DNA of 35,518 nucleotides from JAISGQ01 sp045604965 (GCA_045604965.1 JAZUPB010000034.1:1-35518); one strand, 5' to 3'; shown: positions 13,779 through 22,518, counted from the stretch's first letter. Made by a program: numbers and translations. Notes: generated by a model from the letters alone, not told the origin.

Positions 13779-15047
13779 TTAATCAGAAACCTTTGCAGCC
13801 TTTACAAGCGCGGCATCGTTCTTTTTTACAGCCTTGCCCGGTACGGCCTTGGGAGGAATTTTCGGGGATGCAAAATCCTCCTGTATATAGCGTATACAGC
13901 GCTTTGTTTCTGCCTTTGATTCACATTTGAAAATGTAGATATAATCACCCGTCACTTCACTTCCTGCACCCATTGTACGAATATGTGTATGAAGTTTTGT
14001 GCCGAGTCTTCGAAGAATCTTTTCGTGAGTATTCTTATACGAGCGGTCAAAGCGACGGGCAGCACAACCTACGACGCCGGATATATCTGCGTCACAGCTT
14101 ATGTCTTCTCCTGTATTTATCCTTGCCCACACATCATATATATCCTTGTCCGCTGCACAGCACACAGCATCGGTTACGTATTCAGCTGGGGGATTGAATT
14201 CCGCTCTGATAAGAACATAGTCCCCTTTCTTTCCTATACCGCTTACAGCCGATGAAAGCTTTATGAAATTGAAATGGAAAAAGCCGCGACCAAGTCCAAA
14301 AGCCTTGAGAAGATTATTGTTGATTTCCTTTATTTTATCGTCAGCGGCTGCAGACCAGAAAGCCAACAATCCGTTTTCACCGGAAACCTTTTCAGGCGGC
14401 TCTGCAAACTCCGATACAGAACATATGACCGCCTCGTTATTGCTGTTTGCTATTCCATCACAGCTTAAATATTCACCATCCGGAACAGCACAAAGCATAT
14501 ATCCTTCTTTTGTTTTGCCTTTTAAAAGCAGTTCGAGCTGAGCTTCTCCTGTTATATACATTGAAGGCAGGCGCTTGTTTTCTATTGGAAAAACAGAGAT
14601 CGGATATCCGTATTTATCAGCAAAGCGCTTTGCCCCTGCCAAAGATAACAATTTTTCGTTGGGCACGGTTTTAACTCCTGCGGATTCGGCAAGAGAAAGA
14701 GATTTCTTAAGGTTAAGCAAAACATCAAGCTGTTCTTTTAATAGACCGTCAATATGATAGTCATATCTAATCTCCGCTTCCAGATCGCGCCAGTAAGGAT
14801 TAAGTGATTCGACACAATCTATCCTGCCGTATTTGTGTATAAAATAAGCACAGGCACGGTATACCTCATCATAATTATGGAGGTCAGTGACTCTGTAATA
14901 TTCTGTCATACTGCCTCTTAAAATTGCAGGAAAAGTTTCATCTCCCGCATCACCTATACACAGCACATTAACTCCGATATTTCTCAGAGCAGAAACATAT
15001 TTCCAGTGTCCTGAAGGATAATTGGGTGATATAAAAACAAAATTCAT
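13779..15047 (-). CDS. ATP-grasp-like protein (carboxylate-amine ligase type, degenerate)
   Basis: The 422-residue protein starts MNFVFISPNYPSGHWKYVSA and then VNVLCIGDAG, the pre-ATP-grasp Rossmann start of a family annotated as carboxylate-amine ligases in clostridia. The middle section (KKSLSLAESAGVKTVPNEKL) resembles the ATP-grasp entry helix. Near the end of the core, EFNPPAEYVTDA stands where relatives have E-x-N-x-R-P-P-G-G; the arginine and glycines are gone. Catalysis is therefore uncertain. The C-terminal 35 residues are a Lys/Ala/Pro tail. ATG 15047 is chosen because the AAGGAG site (15058-15063) lies inside any longer version. It is the first gene of the operon, 23 bases before ecfA2. 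Confidence 0.72.
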   Translation of the reverse strand: MNFVFISPNYPSGHWKYVSALRNIGVNVLCIGDAGDETFPAILRGSMTEYYRVTDLHNYDEVYRACAYFIHKYGRIDCVESLNPYWRDLEAEIRYDYHIDGLLKEQLDVLLNLKKSLSLAESAGVKTVPNEKLLSLAGAKRFADKYGYPISVFPIENKRLPSMYITGEAQLELLLKGKTKEGYMLCAVPDGEYLSCDGIANSNNEAVICSVSEFAEPPEKVSGENGLLAFWSAAADDKIKEINNNLLKAFGLGRGFFHFNFIKLSSAVSGIGKKGDYVLIRAEFNPPAEYVTDAVCCAADKDIYDVWARINTGEDISCDADISGVVGCAARRFDRSYKNTHEKILRRLGTKLHTHIRTMGAGSEVTGDYIYIFKCESKAETKRCIRYIQEDFASPKIPPKAVPGKAVKKNDAALVKAAKVSD

Positions 15048-15093
15048 ATATGTTGTGCTCCTTTGCATTGTATTTACTCGTGTTTGAATAATT

Positions 15094-15102
15094 ATTATAA
15101 CA
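15094..15102 (-). promoter_or_regulatory. Extended -10 promoter of the seven-gene minus-strand operon
   Basis: The minus strand reads TGTTATAAT (15102-15094), an exact extended -10 with no good -35. It lies about 47 bases before the ATG at 15047. No other convincing promoter is seen before the downstream genes, which are spaced by 23 bases or fewer. Confidence 0.6.
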
Positions 15103-15146
15103 GATTATTGTAATTATTTCCATATAAATGTTAATTCTTTATGCCT

Positions 15147-15173
15147 AAATATTGCACAACAAATATTGCACAA
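15147..15173. repeat. Perfect 13-base tandem direct repeat, candidate operator
   Basis: AAATATTGCACAA occurs twice (15147-15159 and 15161-15173), separated by one base. On the operon's strand it reads TTGTGCAATATTT twice. The first copy begins about 45 bases upstream of the -10 of the minus-strand operon and behind the ypeB terminator, so it is best placed as an activator or repressor site for the operon. Confidence 0.6.
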
Positions 15174-15206
15174 TCTCCTCAAATCAAAGATATTATGCTG
15201 TGATGA

Positions 15207-15236
15207 AAAAACTGCAGGCAAAAGCCTGCAGTTTTT
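15207..15236 (-). terminator. Intrinsic terminator after ypeB
   Basis: Perfect 13-base arms AAAAACTGCAGGC/GCCTGCAGTTTTT around a four-base loop. Its right base overlaps the ypeB stop codon. It stops ypeB transcription before the ATP-grasp-ECF operon. Confidence 0.87.
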
Positions 15237-16578
15237 AAACAGTAAGTTTTCCGTTTTCGTTATCAACAATCAATAATATTTTCTCTTCTTTTAGATTTTC
15301 GGAATTTACATATACCAGAACCTCGGTATCGTCATCTGCCTCACAGAGAAATTCCCAACACAGCACTTCATTTTTTCCGCCTGCGGGAATAAGCGCTAAG
15401 CGAACATCTTCGATCTCAAGCTGACGGCTGACTATATCCCGTGCTTCTTTTTTTGTTTTCTGCGGAGAAAATGCGCCTCTGTCACGATGATTCATTATAT
15501 AATCTCCTGCATCAAACTCTACTACTTCTCCGTTATCAAGGGCAACAGATATCTTTATCATATCGGGGTAAATCACAGTGCCATTCTGTATCGGAGTAAA
15601 ATTCATAACACAGCAGTTTGAGTTTATTTCATAATAATGACTGTAAACACTGTCAAATCCGTGTTCTCTAAGATATCTCTCTGCAATCTTCTCTGCGTCG
15701 TCTTCATCAAGTCTTGATGAATTTACTGATCTGCTGTTGATCATATATGCAATATGACCACCCTGCACTGTTACACCAACCTCTATACCCTCCGCGCCAA
15801 AAACGTACAAAGGAAGGTTTCCCTCTATTGACCGTAAAAATTCTATTTCACTTTTTACTGAAAACTTTTCTGCAGTTTCTTTTGCTTTTTCTTTTGATAC
15901 CTTTATTTTGTCCTTTATAAGTTCAGCTTTTTTATCATATAAGTGATCTGAAAAAGGCCCGTCATATATCAGCGTCGGATAATCTGTAAAATCATCCGCC
16001 ATTACATCCAGCGAATTATCTGAGACATTGCCGAGGTAATCTTTTTGTTTTGCATCAATCAGCGTTTTGCTGCTTCCCGGCCAAAGATTGCTGTCCGCAC
16101 TCCTTGCAATGAGTTCATCGAGAGTCAGCCTGAGCTTTGCAGTATATTTTTCAAGATTTCTCATCTGCTCAAGTTCTTTTTCTGTAAGATCTTCATCCAG
16201 ATAACGTTTATTCGACAGTGATACTGCATAATCAGCCACCTGCGAGATAAAGCGATTTACATCATTGAGTTCCCCTACTGAAGCAGGCAGCTGTCCGAGC
16301 TCTGATTTTGCCGCTGCAGCATCTGTACAAAGCTTTGCCGCCAATGCAGCAAACTGCTCCGCCGAACCTGCACATAATGTTTTTTTCAGGGTAACGTCAA
16401 TTCCGTCAACGGATTCCGATAAGCTGAGAAGCGATCTTTGGAATCCATATTCATTAATTTGCTTCTGTTTTATATATCCCACCCAGCCTGTTATTGCAAA
16501 AATAACCGAAACAGCAAATACAGCAAGAGAAAAGGTTATACACCTTACTGTTCCACGTCTGTTCATTCTGACTTTCAT
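15235..16578 (-). CDS. ypeB: Spore germination protein YpeB
   Basis: YpeB is a spore membrane protein that stabilises and localises the cortex-lytic enzyme SleB; loss of it blocks cortex breakdown at germination. The 447-residue product has an N-terminal membrane helix (residues 12-33), a long helical region (40-200) and repeated PepSY-like domains in the C-terminal half (VSKEKAKETAEKF, DDAEKIAERYLREHGFDS and KKEARDIVSRQLEIEDVRLAL are the start helices). The length agrees with the family (about 450). GGAGG lies ten bases before the ATG. In Bacillus it follows sleB; here no sleB is adjacent, and ypeB stands alone with its own terminator. A forespore promoter was looked for but not convincingly found. 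Confidence 0.88.
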   Translation of the reverse strand: MKVRMNRRGTVRCITFSLAVFAVSVIFAITGWVGYIKQKQINEYGFQRSLLSLSESVDGIDVTLKKTLCAGSAEQFAALAAKLCTDAAAAKSELGQLPASVGELNDVNRFISQVADYAVSLSNKRYLDEDLTEKELEQMRNLEKYTAKLRLTLDELIARSADSNLWPGSSKTLIDAKQKDYLGNVSDNSLDVMADDFTDYPTLIYDGPFSDHLYDKKAELIKDKIKVSKEKAKETAEKFSVKSEIEFLRSIEGNLPLYVFGAEGIEVGVTVQGGHIAYMINSRSVNSSRLDEDDAEKIAERYLREHGFDSVYSHYYEINSNCCVMNFTPIQNGTVIYPDMIKISVALDNGEVVEFDAGDYIMNHRDRGAFSPQKTKKEARDIVSRQLEIEDVRLALIPAGGKNEVLCWEFLCEADDDTEVLVYVNSENLKEEKILLIVDNENGKLTV

Positions 16579-16675
16579 ACGTTTATATCCTCCGATATTT
16601 GTTCTGAAGATATCTTCTGTTATTTATATAAAATAATTCTTTATATTTTATGGCAAATTTACCGTGCCGTTTTTC

Positions 16676-16704
16676 TTGACATTAATGTTCAATGGGAATA
16701 AGAT
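16676..16704 (+). promoter_or_regulatory. Sigma-A promoter of the amidohydrolase-Gld-like operon
   Basis: A perfect TTGACA (16676-16681), a 17-base spacer and TAAGAT (16699-16704). The leader to the ATG at 16793 is about 80 bases with no obvious structure. It is the only clear promoter before the five-gene operon that ends at 22477. Confidence 0.65.
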
Positions 16705-16792
16705 GCAATAATAAGCTTAGAAAAATCGTGTTCAAACTATCGTCACACAAAAAACATTGAGCTGTGATAAAATTCATTCGGAGGAAGTAAAA

Positions 16793-17584
16793 ATGAAAAT
16801 CATAGATATGCACGCACACATTTTCCCTGAAAAAATAGCCGCAAAAGCAACTGCTTCTGTAGGCAATTTTTACGATACAGATATGGGCTTTCTCGGAAAT
16901 TCCGAAACGCTTATCAAAATGGGCAGCGCTGCAGGTGTTACAAAATATGTTGTACATTCCGTTGCCACAACAGCACATCAGGTACGTTCAATAAATGATT
17001 TCCTTGCTCAGCAGTGTGCAGAGCATCCTGAATTTATACCTTTTGCTGCTATGCACCCCGATTTCGACGATATACCAGGTGAAATAGAGCGCGTAATGGA
17101 TATGGGCTTCAAAGGAATAAAGCTTCACCCTGACTTTCAGGAATTTCTTATTGACGAAGAACGTGCAATGCCTATTTATGAAGCAGCCCAGGGACGACTC
17201 CCCATACTTTTTCATACAGGCGATTACCGTTACGAATGGTCAAAGCCCCAGCGTCTCGCCAACATTATAGATACTTTCCCGAAGCTCGACTGCATCGCCG
17301 CACATTTCGGCGGCTGGTCTGAGCCTGATACTGCAATTAAGACTCTTCTCGATCGCAGATGCTGGGTCGATACATCATCTACATACGGCTTTATAAACGA
17401 TTTCCCCAAGATGCGCGAACTGATCAAGCTCTGGGGCTCTGACAGAATGCTTTTCGGCTCGGACTTTCCGATGTGGGATCCGGCAACAGAACTTGAGTGG
17501 CTTCGCCGCTGTGAACTTTCTAATGAAGATATGGAAAAGATCCTCCACAAAAACATCGAAAATCTGCTCGGAATTGAGCAATAA
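16793..17584 (+). CDS. Amidohydrolase-2 family metal hydrolase/decarboxylase
   Basis: The 263-residue protein is a TIM-barrel metal enzyme of the amidohydrolase_2 family, which includes ACMSD-type decarboxylases and hydrolases. Metal ligands appear as HAH (residues 7-9 in IDMHAHIFPEKIA), H113 in GIKLHPDFQEF, H143 in ILFHTGDYRY, H170 in AAHFGG and the catalytic aspartate in LFGSDFPMWDP near residue 226. The length fits the shorter members. ATG at 16793 has a perfect GGAGG upstream; an in-frame TTG at 16759 region lies before that site and is rejected. It ends 18 bases before the ABC ATPase and should be co-transcribed. The substrate is unknown. Confidence 0.85.
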   Translation: MKIIDMHAHIFPEKIAAKATASVGNFYDTDMGFLGNSETLIKMGSAAGVTKYVVHSVATTAHQVRSINDFLAQQCAEHPEFIPFAAMHPDFDDIPGEIERVMDMGFKGIKLHPDFQEFLIDEERAMPIYEAAQGRLPILFHTGDYRYEWSKPQRLANIIDTFPKLDCIAAHFGGWSEPDTAIKTLLDRRCWVDTSSTYGFINDFPKMRELIKLWGSDRMLFGSDFPMWDPATELEWLRRCELSNEDMEKILHKNIENLLGIEQ

Positions 17585-17602
17585 TCTCAAAGGATTGATT
17601 TG

Positions 17603-18538
17603 ATGATACAGGTTCACCATTTGACAAAAAAATATGGCAAGGTTCTTGCTGTAAATGATGTTTCCTTTACAGTCGAGGAAGGTGAAATTGTAGGTTTTCT
17701 CGGTCCAAACGGTGCCGGTAAAACCACTACAATGAACATTATCACAGGATATCTTTCATCTACATCGGGAAGTGTCTCAATTGACGGCTGTGATATTGTT
17801 GACAGTCCCTCTCAGGCCAAATCGAGGATCGGATACCTTCCTGAGCAGCCTCCTTTGTATCTCAATATGACGGTAAATGAATATCTCAACTTTATCTATG
17901 AGCTTAAGGGCTGTCTGCTACCAAAAGAGAAGCACTTGAGTGAAGTATGTGAGCTTACAGGAATAACCAAAGTACGCCATCGTCTGATCGGAAACCTTTC
18001 CAAAGGTTATCGTCAGAGAGTCGGCATTGCTCAGGCATTGGTATGCAATCCTCCTGTCCTTATTCTTGATGAACCTACCATCGGACTTGACCCGGCTCAG
18101 ATAATCGAGATACGTTCTCTTATCAGAAAGCTTGGCATAAAGCACACCGTAATTCTCTCAAGTCATATCCTCAGCGAAGTGCAGGCCATATGCAGCAGGA
18201 TAATAATGCTCGATCACGGCAAGGTCGTTGCCGACAGCAGCACAGCCGAACTCGGCAGAACAACGGGTGATTCAAACCTCAGAATCACTGTCGAAGGAAA
18301 CCATAAAGATGTTCTTAACATTCTTCGGAATGTCCCTGGAGTATCAAGCGTTGATATTCTGAACACAAAACCTTCTTCTGCTGAGTATTCCGTATACTGC
18401 AGCGGCAACAATGAGGTCAGACGCAGCATTTCAAAAGCTGTTTCCGAAAATGGATTTGTAATCCTTGAATTAAGAAGCTTCGAACCCAGTCTTGAGGAAA
18501 TATTCATATCTCTCACTGATAAGGAGGACAATAAGTGA
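17603..18538 (+). CDS. ABC transporter ATPase, GldA-like
   Basis: The 311-residue ATPase drives the membrane proteins encoded next. It has Walker A GPNGAGKTT (34-42), a Q-loop in IGYLPEQPPLY, signature LSKGYRQR, Walker B LILDEPTIGLDP and H-loop SSHIL. The LSKGYRQR signature and the extra C-terminal domain of about 90 residues (NLRITVEGNHKDVLNIL onward) are typical of the GldA/NosF-type ABC-2 ATPases. ATG 17603 is preferred over TTG 17600, with AAGGA upstream. The stop overlaps the permease start by four bases. Confidence 0.9.
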   Translation: MIQVHHLTKKYGKVLAVNDVSFTVEEGEIVGFLGPNGAGKTTTMNIITGYLSSTSGSVSIDGCDIVDSPSQAKSRIGYLPEQPPLYLNMTVNEYLNFIYELKGCLLPKEKHLSEVCELTGITKVRHRLIGNLSKGYRQRVGIAQALVCNPPVLILDEPTIGLDPAQIIEIRSLIRKLGIKHTVILSSHILSEVQAICSRIIMLDHGKVVADSSTAELGRTTGDSNLRITVEGNHKDVLNILRNVPGVSSVDILNTKPSSAEYSVYCSGNNEVRRSISKAVSENGFVILELRSFEPSLEEIFISLTDKEDNK

Positions 18539-19242
18539 AAGCAATTATAAAAAAAGAATTTGCCACATATTTTCGTTCTCCTGTTGGATATGTGTTCTGT
18601 GCAGCTTACCTTCTTTTTTCAAGTATATATTTTCAGTCGATTATGTCCTACGGTGTCTCTTCATATTTTACAGACATTTACGCAGGTATGAGATATTTTG
18701 TTCTTCTGCTGATACCGATTCTTACTATGAGGCTTTTCAGCGAAGAACGCAGACATAAAACTGATCAGGTGCTTATCACCTCACCTGTCAGCATTTCATC
18801 TATCGTCTTCGGTAAATTTTTTGCCGCCTTCATAATTTACGGCATATGTGTACTCTTCACCCTCGTCTACGCCTGTGTAATGGCTATTTTCATCACTCCG
18901 CCCTGGCTTCTTATTTTCGGCAATATCATCGGTACCCTTTTTTACGGTGCAACATTTATTGCTCTTGGAATGTTCATTTCAAGTATGACCGAAAGTCAGG
19001 CTGTAGCCGCAATGCTTACATTTACGATAAACATAATCTTTATGCTTATCGATATAATCATACCCTTGTTTACAAAAAACAAATACATTATCTCTGCCGT
19101 ATCCAAGATATCATTTGCAGAGCGGTATGATCATTTTACAATCGGCGTTCTCGATTTCGCCAGCCTTATTTATTTCCTTTCCGTTTTCGCCCTGTTCATT
19201 TTCCTGACCATCAGGGTAATTGAACGCCGTCGCTGGAGCTGA
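18535..19242 (+). CDS. ABC-2 type permease, GldF-like
   Basis: The 235-residue membrane protein begins MKAIIKKEFATYFRSPVGYV, the hallmark start of GldF-like ABC-2 permeases, and has six hydrophobic segments. RLFSEERRHKTDQVLITSPVS between the second and third helices is the conserved cytoplasmic coupling stretch of the family. It starts with GTG inside the ATPase stop (GTGA overlap) behind AAGGAGG. It is the only typical permease in the operon, so it probably works as a homodimer or with the downstream GldG-like protein. Confidence 0.89.
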   Translation: MKAIIKKEFATYFRSPVGYVFCAAYLLFSSIYFQSIMSYGVSSYFTDIYAGMRYFVLLLIPILTMRLFSEERRHKTDQVLITSPVSISSIVFGKFFAAFIIYGICVLFTLVYACVMAIFITPPWLLIFGNIIGTLFYGATFIALGMFISSMTESQAVAAMLTFTINIIFMLIDIIIPLFTKNKYIISAVSKISFAERYDHFTIGVLDFASLIYFLSVFALFIFLTIRVIERRRWS

Positions 19243-19253
19243 GGAGGTGCATT

Positions 19254-20990
19254 ATGAGCAAAGAAAAGAAAACAAACTACAGCACTTCCAATGAAAACAT
19301 CGACGAAATGCTTGACAAGCTTTCTTCAGTTTCACCCTCAGCAGATATTCCCGACGAACCTGATAATCAGGAGGAAGCAATTCCTTTCGCTGTTCGTGCA
19401 AAAGCTTTTATCAAAAATGAAAACGGAGCACGCACACGTTTTTTCAATAAAATTAAAAGCGATGCAAAAAGCACTAAATCAAGACACGGATCGATGTCTT
19501 TGCTTATTACCGCTGTTTTTCTCATTACGATTTTTATTGTAAACATTCTTGCATCAGCCCTGGCTGACCGCTATCCTCTTCTTAATCTTGATCTTACAGA
19601 TGACGGAACATATTCCTTATCTGAATCCACCAAATCGATCCTAAGATCTCTCGATGAAGATATTGCCATAACAATTCTCGCTTCTGAAGAAGCCTGCACC
19701 TCTCCAAACAGCGAATTCGATCCTTATAAACAGATTCCGCAGGCTCACGAGCTTATAATGCGTTACGCGGCTTATTCAGATCATATCACCATCGAACACG
19801 TTGATCTGACAAGAACACCACAAATACTCAACGAGGAGCATCTCAGCGAATATAAAAATCAGCTTTCTGATTATTCAATAATTGTATTGAATAAGGATAC
19901 CGGAAGGGTTCGTGTTACATCCTTCTACGATATGCTTCCCTATCTGCAGTATGTTATGGACTCCTACTATTACTATGATGTTTCTGCTGATGACTATGAA
20001 ATATCAAGTTCATATGCAGAATCCGAACTTACATCAGCAATACGCACTGTCGCTCTTGAGCGCGACACACTTCCTGTCGCAGCATATATCAATGACATAG
20101 AAGCAGATTCCGAATGTGCGTATTTCCTTACCTCTCTAGAAAAAAACGGATATGAACTTGCAGTAATGAGCATGAACGGTGAAATCCCCGAAAATGCGGA
20201 AATACTTATTCTTCCCTCTCCCCGTGAGGATATTTCAACCTGGCTCTCAGCAAGGATCGAGGAATGGTTATATAACAACGGTGCATACGGAAAAACACTT
20301 ATCGTTTTCACAATTGCATCTGCTCCGGAAATGCCCAATTTAAATGCGCTTCTTGAAAACTGGGGCATGAAATACACCTCGGATATTGTTTATGAAAGTG
20401 ACAGATCGAGCATTGTTGCAGGTTCTTCTCTCGACAGCTATTTTTATGCTCAGTATGCTGACTCATCACTTACTGCAAAGCTTTCTGAGGAAGGAAAGAA
20501 CACACGCGTTATAATGGCAAACAATATCGAATTTCTTTTTGACAGCAGCAACGAGAGAACAACCAATGCAATACTCACTTCCACAGCAGGCGGTTATGCC
20601 TGTGCTTCTGCCGATGAATACGATTCTGTTAAAAACACAGGCAACGGTGCAGGTCAGAAGACAGTAATGGCAATCTCTACTCAGTACGGCACAGACTCCA
20701 ACGGTGCTGAAATTCAGAGCAATGTTGTACTCGCTCCCTCTTCTCTCTATCACACCGATGTATTTTCAAGCTCTCAGTACGGAAACTTTTCTCTTTTAAT
20801 GGGTATATGTGATGAATTTACAGGTATGGGCGATGTATCTGTTGACATTCAGGCAAAATATCTTTCTGATGTCGATTTTTCCATTGACGATTCTTCTCTT
20901 TCTGCTATCACGGTTATCTTCACACTGATTGTACCTATTGTTATCCTTGCACTGGGTGTCTTTGTGTATATCAGGAGGCGATTCCTGTGA
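19254..20990 (+). CDS. GldG-like ABC-associated membrane protein
   Basis: The 578-residue protein matches GldG, the auxiliary component of the gliding-motility ABC transporter in Bacteroidetes that also occurs without gliding in Firmicutes. It has an unusual charged cytoplasmic N-terminus of about 75 residues, a membrane helix (81-103), then the family start LDLTDDGTYSLSESTKSILR. A large extracytoplasmic ABC_transp_aux domain follows (about 110-545, including YAESELTSAIRTVAL and the ILILPSPREDIS segment). It ends with a membrane helix (about 550-571) and a basic IRRRFL tail. The stop overlaps the next gene by four bases. The acidic N-terminal extension is not part of the usual family core. 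Confidence 0.87.
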   Translation: MSKEKKTNYSTSNENIDEMLDKLSSVSPSADIPDEPDNQEEAIPFAVRAKAFIKNENGARTRFFNKIKSDAKSTKSRHGSMSLLITAVFLITIFIVNILASALADRYPLLNLDLTDDGTYSLSESTKSILRSLDEDIAITILASEEACTSPNSEFDPYKQIPQAHELIMRYAAYSDHITIEHVDLTRTPQILNEEHLSEYKNQLSDYSIIVLNKDTGRVRVTSFYDMLPYLQYVMDSYYYYDVSADDYEISSSYAESELTSAIRTVALERDTLPVAAYINDIEADSECAYFLTSLEKNGYELAVMSMNGEIPENAEILILPSPREDISTWLSARIEEWLYNNGAYGKTLIVFTIASAPEMPNLNALLENWGMKYTSDIVYESDRSSIVAGSSLDSYFYAQYADSSLTAKLSEEGKNTRVIMANNIEFLFDSSNERTTNAILTSTAGGYACASADEYDSVKNTGNGAGQKTVMAISTQYGTDSNGAEIQSNVVLAPSSLYHTDVFSSSQYGNFSLLMGICDEFTGMGDVSVDIQAKYLSDVDFSIDDSSLSAITVIFTLIVPIVILALGVFVYIRRRFL

Positions 20991-22477
20991 GAGAGAAAAA
21001 ACGTATTCTTCTCATTATGCTGTGCCTGTGTATCGTACTCGGTGGTGCTGCAGCCCTCCTACTCAGACCGAAGGACAGCGGAAACGATAAATTCACAGAA
21101 TCACCTGCAGAACACGAACACCCTGTCGATGAGGGGTTTATTGAAAATACAAGCGGTGATCTTCTGATCGATAAGGAAAGCAGCGATGTAGATTCAATTG
21201 TCCTCACCAACAATAATGGAAAATTCACTATACTCCGCGACAAGACGACATCAAATCTGTACATCAAAGAGATCGACAGAAACGTACCTCTTTGCAATGA
21301 TTTTATCGAGTATGTATGGTACTACGCGTATTGTCTCGGCTACAATTACAAAATAATCAGCACATCTGACTCACCTATTGTACCATCAGACTATGGGCTT
21401 GATTCTCCTTCTGCACGTTTCGAAATATCATACAAAGACGGTTCCAACGTTAATTTTGATATCGGCAGTTCAATCGTAACATCGGAAAATATTTATTACC
21501 TTACTTTTAACGGTGATGAAAAATCCGTCTATATTACTGAAATATCTCTTGCCGTATTTGAAGGCGAAGGATATTTTATCGATACTGACTTTTTCTCTAA
21601 AACAGATGAGAACGTTGAATCCGTTGAGATAGGAACTATAAAGCTAAGCGGCACATCAATCCCCAAAAAGATCGTTATTGAACCATATTCAAGCGATGAC
21701 AGAAGTGATCAGTCTTATGGCCACAGCCATATAATCACTGCTCCTGTTAAAACAGCAGTAAACGATGTTAATGCTACTGCTCTTGCAAATGAGCTTATTT
21801 ACCTTTCGGCTGAGTCAGCCCTGTGCAGTGCTCCAAGCAAAAGTACACTTTCTGAATACGGCCTTGATGATCCGTCTCTTATCGTCACATTTGTCCGAAA
21901 CGGCAAAGAGCAGACATTATATATCGGAAAAACCGATAAATCCACTTACTGCTACGCAAAGCTCAAAGGAATTGATGTAATTTACAATATCGATCCTCTT
22001 CAGGCTGAGACATTGCTGTCATCCTCGCTGTCATTCTATCGTTCCGGAGAATTGAGACTGTTCCGTATCAACGCCGTTGAGTCTGTAACTGTCGAATTCA
22101 GCGGTGAAAAATACAGTTTTGATATAAATCGAACTGCTCTCTCAGGCGATGATGAGTATTACGAATACCATATTTTTAACGGAAACAAAGAGCTTTCACT
22201 TGATAATTACAGAAATTTCCTGTCTGTTCTGAGCAGCGCATATACAGCCAGCTGGGAAACAAAAGCTTCATCAAAAACACCTTCACTGACTGTTACGGTG
22301 TCTTATTTCGACAGCTATAACAGACCTGATGATACTTTGAAATTTTATGAAGCTGATTTTAACCGGTTTGTCTGCTCAATAAACGGAACAGACACAGCAA
22401 GCGTTTCCGCTATCTATTTAACCCGTGTTATGGAAGCTTCCCGTTTGCTCGCTTCAGGCAGCGAGGTAAAATCATAA
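20987..22477 (+). CDS. DUF4340 protein, Gld-like ABC system partner
   Basis: The 496-residue protein has a short basic start, one membrane helix (about 6-26) and a long extracytoplasmic region. It contains recurring motifs of the DUF4340 family: VDSIVLTNNNGKFTILRD, the PSDYGLDSPSARFEISYKDG repeat, and again SEYGLDDPSLIVTFVRNGKEQTLYIG, so the domain appears twice. DUF4340 proteins are regularly encoded after GldG-type proteins; their function is unknown. GTG 20987 sits in the gldG-like stop with AGGAGG eight bases before. A terminator follows. It is probably anchored outside the membrane, working with the GldG-like protein. Confidence 0.86.
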   Translation: MREKKRILLIMLCLCIVLGGAAALLLRPKDSGNDKFTESPAEHEHPVDEGFIENTSGDLLIDKESSDVDSIVLTNNNGKFTILRDKTTSNLYIKEIDRNVPLCNDFIEYVWYYAYCLGYNYKIISTSDSPIVPSDYGLDSPSARFEISYKDGSNVNFDIGSSIVTSENIYYLTFNGDEKSVYITEISLAVFEGEGYFIDTDFFSKTDENVESVEIGTIKLSGTSIPKKIVIEPYSSDDRSDQSYGHSHIITAPVKTAVNDVNATALANELIYLSAESALCSAPSKSTLSEYGLDDPSLIVTFVRNGKEQTLYIGKTDKSTYCYAKLKGIDVIYNIDPLQAETLLSSSLSFYRSGELRLFRINAVESVTVEFSGEKYSFDINRTALSGDDEYYEYHIFNGNKELSLDNYRNFLSVLSSAYTASWETKASSKTPSLTVTVSYFDSYNRPDDTLKFYEADFNRFVCSINGTDTASVSAIYLTRVMEASRLLASGSEVKS

Positions 22478-22480
22478 ACC

Positions 22481-22508
22481 AAAAGGAGAGGTATTGTCCT
22501 CTCCTTTT
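22481..22508 (+). terminator. Intrinsic terminator of the Gld-like operon
   Basis: Perfect 11-base arms AAAAGGAGAGG/CCTCTCCTTTT with a six-base loop, followed by a T-rich tract, directly after the DUF4340 stop codon. Confidence 0.87.
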
Positions 22509-22518
22509 TATTTATCTA

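Noticed and set aside
15207..15236. Inverted repeat as a possible operator of the ATP-grasp-ECF operon
   Set aside because: Its GC core, A/T flanks and position on the ypeB stop codon fit an ordinary terminator.
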